A program made the position numbers and the translations under genes. Source: Nitrospirota bacterium (GTDB taxonomy: Bacteria > Nitrospirota_A > Leptospirillia > Leptospirillales > Leptospirillaceae). From it: 5,710 nt of DNA. The notes beneath the pieces were generated by a model. It was not told where the DNA came from, did no database searches, and saw only the letters and a list, made by a program, of their open reading frames with translations. The stretch's first letter is position 1; every line of letters begins with the position of its first letter. The stretch lies in assembly GCA_027415455.1 (NCBI GenBank), contig DAIBSV010000120.1, positions 1 through 5,710 of the forward strand, read 5' to 3'. Of this stretch, positions 1 through 4,918 are shown piece after piece.

Positions 1-2
1 AC

Positions 3-47
3 CGGTGGCTTAGCGATGACTTCAATCCGCTGATCCCCATTTTCTAA
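3..47 (+). CDS. possible C-terminal stub of an upstream gene (partial)
   Basis: One plus-strand frame entering from the left edge reads RWLSDDFNPLIPIF and stops at TAA 45-47. The third codon positions are mostly G or C, as in the neighbouring genes. The other two plus frames stop earlier (11-13 and 31-33). Fourteen residues are too few to identify a family. A minus-strand frame across the same bases is also open (see rejected items), so this could be noncoding. It is offered only as the most economical reading of the left edge. Confidence 0.25.
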   Translation, partial: RWLSDDFNPLIPIF

Positions 48-77
48 CCAGAAGCGGATCCTGACAAGGCAGAAAAG

Positions 78-101
78 AGGACCTTTTAGTAGAAGGGTTC
101 T
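78..101 (+). other. 9-bp hairpin upstream of the chemoreceptor gene (weak terminator or leader structure)
   Basis: The left arm AGGACCTTT (78-86) pairs with the right arm AAGGGTTCT (93-101) across a 6-nt loop; two of the nine pairs are G-T wobbles. It lies 31 nt after the possible upstream stop and about 48 nt before the chemoreceptor start. The following bases are not a run of T, so a classical Rho-independent terminator is not well supported. It could end an upstream transcript or lie in the mRNA leader. Confidence 0.3.
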
Positions 102-149
102 TGATTTCAAATCCTGCGTCAATTTCGTCTGCCATATCAGAGGATCTTT

Positions 150-1769
150 ATGAAAAAACTCATCAGAAAAACGGGTATTGTGGTCGTCATGATGCTCATC
201 CTCAACATTGGAACGGGAAGCTGGCTGCAGTACCAGCTCACACGCGCGATCGAGTCCGAAGCCTCTCTCCAATCCGTGGCAATGGACCTCGCCCTCATGA
301 TGGCCTCCGAGTCCCGCATGGAGCGATCCATGAGCAAACTCTTGGAAAATACCAGTGCCAACTTCAGCGCGGACCAGGCCATTGTCATCCAGATGAAGGC
401 CCTCTCCCACGTCCAGATGGTTCGTCTAAAGATTGATGCAAAAAAAGCCTGGGGAACTTTGGCACCCCTGAAGGATCTTTTACGGGACCGGAACGAAGCG
501 CATTCCACATCGGTTCAGATCGTAAACCTGGTCAAAAACCACCATGAAAACCTTGGACCGAGGCTGTGGACAAAAATAGCGCATCCGGCCTTTTCCCATT
601 ACGTCATCGAAACCCGCCTCCTGTTTGCCCACATGACCCGGCAGATCCAGAAGATCGAGAAAAACATCCTCCGAATGCGAACGATCCAGACATGGGTCCA
701 GATCGTGACGCTCATGGCGTGGGCGATCGTGCTCTTTTGGGATTTCAAGGCCCTGTCGAAGATGGCCCGGCGGCTGGGGACGGCCGCCGAAACCGTCCTT
801 CTCGCATCGAATCGTGACCTGACCAGACTTTCGAAGATTGACGGACCGGACGAGGCTGGCTTGGTGGGCCGGGGCATTGACCGCCTGATTGAGGAGCTTT
901 CCGGGGTGACCGGTGATCTGAACAGGCAAGCCCTGACAATTTCCCAAGAGACCGACCAGCTCTCCCGGGTTCTTTCGGCAGTTTCCGAGGGATTTCGCGA
1001 GGCCGTCAATACTCTGGCCGATGTCCGGGGAAAGGCCCAGGTTTTGGCAGAGGAAGCCCGACGGGAGAACGAGCTGGCGCTCGAAATGGGAAAAGCCTCG
1101 AAGCAGGCCGTCGGTGAAACAGAGCATGGATCGAAGACGGTTCGAAGCGTCCTCGAGTCCGTCCGTACATCCTCCGAGGAAATAACCAGCCTTGCAAATC
1201 GTATTGCCGGTCTCGAAGAGGCAAGCCAGAATGTTGGCACCATCGCCGGCTCCATCACGGCTATCGCGACCCAGACAAACCTCCTCGCACTGAATGCCGC
1301 GATCGAAGCGGCCCGGGCCGGGGAGCAGGGGCGGGGATTTGCCGTCGTGGCGGAGGAGGTCCGGAAGCTTGCCCAAACGACTTCAAAAGCCACCGAGGAA
1401 ATCAGCGCCGCCCTCGCGGATATTCAGACGTCCATCGCCGAAACAGTCTCGGACATCCGCAAGGAAGCCTCCGCGCTGGCGGATTGCGGAGCCAAGGCGG
1501 GCCAGGCCGAAAAGGTCCTCGATACCCTGGCCGGAATGGTCCGGACCACTGGGCACAACGTCGATATCATCGTGGGAGAAACGGAGGGGCAAAAGAAGTC
1601 CTCCGAGCGGATACTGGAAGCCGTGAATGCTCTTTCGGGGATCATGGAAGCCAGGGGAAAAGATATTTCGTCTGCCGTACCGGCTGTCGAGTGCCTCAGG
1701 GAAATTGTCCGGTCCCTTTCGGCCCTGACGTCTTCCTTTCGGACCGAAACAGAAAGCAATCCGCTCTGA
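150..1769 (+). CDS. methyl-accepting chemotaxis protein (transmembrane chemoreceptor)
   Basis: A 539-residue chemoreceptor that should sit in the inner membrane and control CheA kinase through CheW. Transmembrane helix 1 is at about residues 9-25, an extracytoplasmic, mostly helical sensor region at about 27-178, and helix 2 at about 179-198. A divergent HAMP-like stretch follows (about 200-252), recognisable by [18 protein letters not shown] long cytoplasmic coiled-coil hairpin fills the rest. Its tip is canonical: [18 protein letters not shown] with E386 starting EAARAGE, then [17 protein letters not shown]. Glu pairs such as TSSEEI (340-345) and KATEEI after the tip are candidate methylation sites. 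The C terminus ends TETESNPL, with no NWETF-type CheR/CheB tether. The ATG start is supported by AGAGGA six or so bases upstream. The ligand cannot be read from the sensor region, which I do not recognise. No che genes are next to it, so it is probably a stand-alone receptor gene. Confidence 0.95.
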   Translation: MKKLIRKTGIVVVMMLILNIGTGSWLQYQLTRAIESEASLQSVAMDLALMMASESRMERSMSKLLENTSANFSADQAIVIQMKALSHVQMVRLKIDAKKAWGTLAPLKDLLRDRNEAHSTSVQIVNLVKNHHENLGPRLWTKIAHPAFSHYVIETRLLFAHMTRQIQKIEKNILRMRTIQTWVQIVTLMAWAIVLFWDFKALSKMARRLGTAAETVLLASNRDLTRLSKIDGPDEAGLVGRGIDRLIEELSGVTGDLNRQALTISQETDQLSRVLSAVSEGFREAVNTLADVRGKAQVLAEEARRENELALEMGKASKQAVGETEHGSKTVRSVLESVRTSSEEITSLANRIAGLEEASQNVGTIAGSITAIATQTNLLALNAAIEAARAGEQGRGFAVVAEEVRKLAQTTSKATEEISAALADIQTSIAETVSDIRKEASALADCGAKAGQAEKVLDTLAGMVRTTGHNVDIIVGETEGQKKSSERILEAVNALSGIMEARGKDISSAVPAVECLREIVRSLSALTSSFRTETESNPL

Positions 1770-1806
1770 GAAGGGGAGGCTCTTGAAAGGAGAAGGTGAA
1801 CCAATT

Positions 1807-1850
1807 GAAGGTCGGAGCGATTAAACTGCCGGTTCAGGAACTCCGACTTC
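1807..1850. repeat. inverted repeat spanning the rimO stop codon
   Basis: GTCGGAG (1811-1817) is perfectly repeated inverted as CTCCGAC (1841-1847). With one bulged base the stem extends by three pairs on the outside (GAA at 1807-1809 with TTC at 1848-1850). The 23-nt loop contains the rimO stop at 1821-1823. It sits in the convergent gap between the chemoreceptor gene and rimO, where a 3'-end structure is expected. Neither strand has a T-run after the stem, so an intrinsic terminator is not demonstrated. Confidence 0.4.
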
Positions 1851-3203
1851 CCATGCTTCAAGATCATAGGCATGGGTTTTTACGATCCGACAATCCACGA
1901 TATCTCCCGGACGGCCTTGTCCCGAAAGGATCAGGACCTCTCCATCAATTCCGTCGGGGGCCATTCCCATGATCCGTCCGGCAAGAACCAGATCCGACTG
2001 TTCGGAGAGGCCTTCGATCAATACCGGCAAGGTTTTTCCTTCAAGGATCCGATTCTTCTCCTGGGCGATGGTCGCGCACAGCGACATCAGATCCTTTCTC
2101 CGGCGCATACGAGTCCTGTGGGGGACCTGTCCCGGAAGGTCGTAGGAGGGCGTCCCCTCTTCCCTTGAAAAGGCAAAAACCCCGACATGGTCGAAGCGGG
2201 CCCACTCGGCAAAGCGAAGCAGGGTTTCAAACTCCTTCTCCCCTTCACCGGGGAAGCCCACGATAAAGGTGGTTCTCAGGACAATTTCCGGAACGGCGTT
2301 CCGGATGCGGTCGACCAGCCTTTTCATGAAATCGAGGCTTCCAGGCCTTTTCATAGCCCCCAGGATTCCTTCGTCGACATGCTGCAGAGGGATGTCGAGA
2401 TAAGGCAGGATGCTCCGGGATTCCCGGATCGTCCGCAAAAGAGACTCCGTAACCAGCGTGGGATACGCATACAGGAGGCGAACCCAGGGAACGCCTCCCT
2501 CCGTGTCGATCCTTTCGAGGAGAGCGGACAGGCCATCGGTCTGACCCAGGTCATGGCCATACCGTGTCAGGTCCTGGGCAATAAGGGTGATCTCCTTTAC
2601 CCCGCGAGAGGAAAGGTGCCGCACCTCGGCCAGGATTTCCTCCGGTGGGCGGCTGACCTGCCCTCCCCGGGCGAGGGGAATCGAACAGAAGGTGCAAGGA
2701 TGATCGCAGCCTTCCGAAACCTTGACATAGGCCCTGTGGGGAGGAGTCAAACGCGACTCTGCCAGCGGAAAAGTCAGAAGGGGGCGAACTGAGGGGGCAA
2801 TCCCACCCACCTCGTCAAGAATTTCGCCGAGCCGTCCCTCATCGAAGGTGGTCAGCGCCAAATCCATTTCGGGAATGAGATCCCCCATCTGGTCCCGGTA
2901 TCGGGAGACCAGGCAACCCGCCCCGACCAGATATTTTGCCTTCCCTTCCTCTTTGTACCGGGAAAGCTCCAGGATGGTATCGACCGATTCTTTCCGGGCG
3001 TCGGTCACGAAACTGCAGGTGTTCACGAGGAGGATTTCCGCTGCCTCCAGATCGGGCACCACGGTATACCCCCGACCGGAAAGATCGCTGATCATGCGTT
3101 CGGTATCGGCGGCGTTTTTCGGACACCCGAGGCTGACGATTCCGACCGTCTTTTCCTTCCACTGAATCTTTTTTTTCACGTTCCGATCACCCGCAGCAAT
3201 CAA
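1821..3203 (-). CDS. rimO: ribosomal protein S12 methylthiotransferase RimO
   Basis: Radical SAM enzyme that adds a methylthio group to a conserved aspartate of ribosomal protein S12 in the cytoplasm. At 460 residues the length fits the family (E. coli RimO is about 440). The N-terminal UPF0004 domain carries the three expected cluster cysteines: C27 in SLGCPKN, C63 in VNTCSFV and C97 in GAGCLV. The radical SAM core has the CxxxCxxC motif at C166, C170 and C173 (EGCDHPCTFCSIP). A TRAM-type domain fills roughly the last 65 residues. The overall pattern separates it from MiaB, the tRNA-modifying paralogue, though that is a judgement from motif wording. The start is uncertain: no ATG lies near the N terminus. 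TTG at 3203-3201 is used here, preceded by GGGAGAAA only a few bases away. GTG at 3179-3177 would give a 452-residue protein and keeps every motif. The gene converges on the chemoreceptor gene and diverges from the gene at 3303. Confidence 0.95.
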   Translation of the reverse strand: MIAAGDRNVKKKIQWKEKTVGIVSLGCPKNAADTERMISDLSGRGYTVVPDLEAAEILLVNTCSFVTDARKESVDTILELSRYKEEGKAKYLVGAGCLVSRYRDQMGDLIPEMDLALTTFDEGRLGEILDEVGGIAPSVRPLLTFPLAESRLTPPHRAYVKVSEGCDHPCTFCSIPLARGGQVSRPPEEILAEVRHLSSRGVKEITLIAQDLTRYGHDLGQTDGLSALLERIDTEGGVPWVRLLYAYPTLVTESLLRTIRESRSILPYLDIPLQHVDEGILGAMKRPGSLDFMKRLVDRIRNAVPEIVLRTTFIVGFPGEGEKEFETLLRFAEWARFDHVGVFAFSREEGTPSYDLPGQVPHRTRMRRRKDLMSLCATIAQEKNRILEGKTLPVLIEGLSEQSDLVLAGRIMGMAPDGIDGEVLILSGQGRPGDIVDCRIVKTHAYDLEAWEVGVPEPAV

Positions 3204-3242
3204 TTTCTCCCGGCTTCCGCATTAGGAAGGGGAAATCCAACA

Positions 3243-3251
3243 TGGTACAAT
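3243..3251 (+). promoter_or_regulatory. candidate extended -10 promoter for the 150-residue gene
   Basis: TGGTACAAT gives the TGn extension plus a -10 hexamer TACAAT (five of six matches). No good -35 is seen at the matching distance, which is common for extended -10 promoters. A start near 3258 would leave a leader of about 45 nt that includes the AAGGA ribosome binding site at 3288-3292. It is interleaved with the rimO promoter candidate. Confidence 0.3.
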
Positions 3252-3259
3252 GGGAAGCG

Positions 3260-3289
3260 AATGTAGCCACTTCCTGACAATTTTCTCAA
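3260..3289 (-). promoter_or_regulatory. candidate sigma-70-type promoter for rimO
   Basis: Read on the minus strand, TTGAGA (3289-3284; five of six matches to TTGACA) is followed after 18 nt by TACATT (3265-3260; four of six matches to TATAAT). Transcription would start near 3253, about 50 nt before the rimO start. This is a consensus match by eye in the only available divergent intergenic region. Confidence 0.35.
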
Positions 3290-3302
3290 GGACCAATAAT
3301 TT

Positions 3303-3755
3303 ATGAAAAATCTGTTGATCGTGATGGCGATCGTCATCACCATTGCCATCGCCTATTCCATGGGAAAAAAAGAAAACGGATCCCAAGTCAATGACCTCAA
3401 ATCCCAGATGGACAACCTCAAGCTGCAACTGAACGAGCAGGGAAAGAACTTCAGCCAGTCCTACCAGAGACTCCATCGCTCCCTGGATCTCCATATGGCG
3501 GAAACGAGCATCGAAGCGGCGGTTCACGATACGCTCGACCAGAATTTCGGACAGGCCCGAATCGCCGTTGACTCCGCAAAAAAGTTTCTCAAGGGAGCCC
3601 CGGGAAACCGGATTTCCCCGGCAGAAATTACGTCGCTGTCCCAAACACTCGACCAGGCCTCAGAAAAGCTGAACCATCTCGACAAGGATGCCATCAAGGG
3701 ACTCAACGACGCCGATCAGAAAATCCGGTCCCTCATCCTCAAAAACTCACAATAG
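3303..3755 (+). CDS. membrane-anchored helical protein of unknown function
   Basis: A 150-residue protein I do not recognise. The start MKNLLIVMAIVITIAIAYSM is a hydrophobic segment (about 3-19) flanked by lysines. It has no lipobox and no obvious signal peptidase site, so it is probably a single N-terminal membrane anchor. Residues about 25-65 (from SQVNDLKSQMDNLKLQLNEQ) have the polar and leucine spacing of a coiled coil. The remainder is also predicted helical and rich in Asp, Lys, Gln and Ala, with a short Pro/Gly break around KGAPGNRISP (about 97-106). The ATG at 3303 is supported by AAGGA ten bases upstream. It stands alone between divergent rimO and the convergent small-gene cluster, leaving only 13 nt before the stop of the 55-residue gene. 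The topology would suit an envelope scaffold or regulator, but that is only inference. Confidence 0.8.
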   Translation: MKNLLIVMAIVITIAIAYSMGKKENGSQVNDLKSQMDNLKLQLNEQGKNFSQSYQRLHRSLDLHMAETSIEAAVHDTLDQNFGQARIAVDSAKKFLKGAPGNRISPAEITSLSQTLDQASEKLNHLDKDAIKGLNDADQKIRSLILKNSQ

Positions 3756-3768
3756 GATTTCCTGAAGA

Positions 3769-3936
3769 TTACCGGGTGCTCTGGATTCTTTTGAAGAATC
3801 CCTGATAAGGGATCTCCGGATTGTTCATGACAACGATCTGCACGAGTTCCCACCCTTCCTCACCCAGGAAATTAAGCTGGTTCTCAATCTGCTCCCGACT
3901 GATGGGTGCAACGCGATATTCCCAGATCATTGCCAT
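3769..3936 (-). CDS. small DUF4177-like protein (55 aa)
   Basis: The frame runs from ATG 3936-3934 to TAA 3771-3769 and encodes 55 residues beginning MAMIWEYRVAPI. It resembles the DUF4177 family of small cytoplasmic proteins: an opening WEY(R/K)V strand, a helix IENQLNFLGEEGWELVQIV containing the characteristic LGxEGWELV motif, and a closing strand ending GFFKRIQ. The match is from remembered family pattern, not a search. The family's function is not established. The start lies 2 nt after the TGA of the 67-residue gene (TGACGATG), so the two are probably translationally coupled. AGAGAG a few bases upstream could serve as a weak ribosome binding site. It is the last gene of the leftward cluster, and its 3' part contains two overlapping hairpins. 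Confidence 0.82.
   Translation of the reverse strand: MAMIWEYRVAPISREQIENQLNFLGEEGWELVQIVVMNNPEIPYQGFFKRIQSTR
3783..3813. repeat. two overlapping, mutually exclusive hairpins
   Basis: Hairpin 1: GGATTCTT (3783-3790), loop TTG, AAGAATCC (3794-3801), eight perfect pairs. Hairpin 2: ATCCCT (3798-3803), loop GATA, AGGGAT (3808-3813), six perfect pairs. They share 3798-3801, so only one can form at a time. Both lie inside the 3' end of the 55-residue gene and just downstream of the convergent 150-residue gene. No T-run follows on either strand, so a simple intrinsic terminator is not shown. Confidence 0.45.
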
Positions 3937-3938
3937 CG

Positions 3939-4142
3939 TCAGCTCTCTTTCGAGGAAGCACCTTCAGCGGGAGGAGACAGCCGTCGTCTCTTGTTGGCAA
4001 CCCTCCGGACAATCCGCTTGAGACGCCGGAGCTCTGAGTCAGCCTTCCGGTTCTCGGACGAAACTTCCGATTTCTTTTTCTGAAGCATTTCCTTTGTAAG
4101 AGTCAGCCTTTTTCCCAGCTTTTCAATTTTTGCTTCAGACAT
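3939..4142 (-). CDS. small basic coiled-coil protein (67 aa), unknown function
   Basis: A 67-residue protein I do not recognise. It is strongly basic, with 21 Lys/Arg against 9 Asp/Glu by count. Residues about 3-55 look like one long charged helix or coiled coil: hydrophobics such as L9, L13, L38, L41, V45 and V48 are embedded among charged residues, with a very basic run RIVRRVANKRRRL (43-55). The tail SPPAEGASSKES is disordered-looking. There is no signal peptide or membrane segment, so it is probably cytoplasmic; nucleic-acid binding is possible from charge alone. The ATG at 4142 has AAGGA at good spacing (AAAGGATGAAGA before the start). It begins 32 nt after the rlpA stop and its TGA is 2 nt before the next start. 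Good ribosome binding and tight packing argue that it is a real gene. Confidence 0.75.
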   Translation of the reverse strand: MSEAKIEKLGKRLTLTKEMLQKKKSEVSSENRKADSELRRLKRIVRRVANKRRRLSPPAEGASSKES

Positions 4143-4174
4143 TCTTCATCCTTTTCGATTAATGGTTAAAACGT

Positions 4175-4918
4175 TTAGTCCACCTCAACGATGAAGGCAC
4201 TCCCGAGGTTCGCCTTCACCTCCCGGGCAACTGAACGGGCCCTTTGCGGATCCGTAAAATGGCCGACCTGCACGCGAAAAATCGGCTGACCGCCGAAATG
4301 CGCCCGTTGTATTCTTATGTGGTCATATCCTCTCAGCTTTTTTCTGTAGCTCAGAGCCTTGTCGTAGCTCGAAAAAGAGGCGACCTGAATCGAGTAATGG
4401 CTTTCTGGCCCCGTTCCTCGCCCCCCTGGAACCGAGAGAACGGTCAATTTGACCAGACCCGTTCCGGGACCAATGATTTCAAGACGGTTGGCGGCCTCCC
4501 AGGAGAGGTCGATGATCCGTCCCGAAACAAAGGGACCCCGATCATTGATTAAAACATCGACCGAGCGGCCATTGGCCAAATTGGTCACTCTGACGGTCGA
4601 GCCCAATGGAAGGGTGCGATGGGCGGCCGTCAAAGCGTGTTTACGAAAAATCGATCCGCTTGCCGTTCGTTTTCCATAAAATGTTGGGCCATACCAGGAG
4701 GCTCGTCCGACCTCCGTCATTCCGACTTTCCCTTCGACAACGGAAAAGTCAGGCTGCCCGAATCGCTCCCTGGAGACGACCTCCCCTCCGGAATGGCCCC
4801 ATGAGACGGGAGCCCCGGAGGGGGATACGCAGGCGGAGAGTGCGAAAAGAGTAGCGATGGCTCCCGTCCCCGTCAGAAAGGTCGTCCAGCTTCTTTTCCA
4901 CAAAACGCCCTTTTTCAT
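4175..4918 (-). CDS. rlpA: RlpA: septal lytic transglycosylase lipoprotein (DPBB + SPOR)
   Basis: A 247-residue lipoprotein of the rare lipoprotein A family, which in Pseudomonas aeruginosa cleaves stem-peptide-free glycan strands at the division septum. The start chosen is ATG 4918-4916, because it begins a textbook lipoprotein signal: basic MKKGVLWKR, a hydrophobic core, then lipobox LSAC with C30 as the lipidated cysteine. A longer TTG start at 4990 would bury this signal. GGAGGGG lies about nine bases upstream. The double-psi beta-barrel domain spans about 70-161 (GRASWYGPTFYGKRTASG to VKLTVL). It retains the catalytic pair by family analogy: H100 in TAAHRTLPLG and D126 in INDRGPF. A C-terminal SPOR domain (about 174-247, starting HYSIQVASF) should bind denuded peptidoglycan at the septum. 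The protein therefore probably acts in the periplasm, anchored to a membrane. Its first 170 nt overlap the end of the DUF2232 gene, and two small genes follow. Confidence 0.94.
   Translation of the reverse strand: MKKGVLWKRSWTTFLTGTGAIATLFALSACVSPSGAPVSWGHSGGEVVSRERFGQPDFSVVEGKVGMTEVGRASWYGPTFYGKRTASGSIFRKHALTAAHRTLPLGSTVRVTNLANGRSVDVLINDRGPFVSGRIIDLSWEAANRLEIIGPGTGLVKLTVLSVPGGRGTGPESHYSIQVASFSSYDKALSYRKKLRGYDHIRIQRAHFGGQPIFRVQVGHFTDPQRARSVAREVKANLGSAFIVEVD

Noticed and set aside
107..138. Sigma-28-like (flagellar) promoter before the chemoreceptor gene
   Set aside because: CAAA and GCCATATC faintly recall the consensus, but the spacer is about 19 nt where about 15 is expected, and the -10 half matches poorly.
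1..149. Minus-strand frame open across the left edge, reading VRIRFWLENGDQRIEVIAKPP-like residues (about 1-70)
   Set aside because: The stretch looks protein-like, but the frame stays open well into the antisense of the chemoreceptor gene, has no ATG or GTG start, and its TTG candidates lack a usable ribosome binding site. More sequence to the left would be needed.
480..1376. Long open frames antisense to the chemoreceptor gene (298 and 264 codons)
   Set aside because: They mirror the real gene's codon pattern, show no domain or ribosome binding site, and give low-complexity Arg/Ser/Pro-rich products typical of shadow frames.
2187..2792. 201-codon plus-strand frame inside rimO
   Set aside because: It lies wholly antisense to conserved rimO coding sequence, and the product has no recognisable fold or motif.
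3222..3644. 140-codon minus-strand frame over the 150-residue gene
   Set aside because: It is antisense to the better supported gene at 3303, which has a ribosome binding site and a coherent membrane anchor plus coiled coil; the minus frame has neither.
3751..3768. Terminator between the convergent 150- and 55-residue genes
   Set aside because: Only a 4-bp stem (AGGA/TCCT) is present in the 13-nt gap, with no adjacent T-run tied to it.
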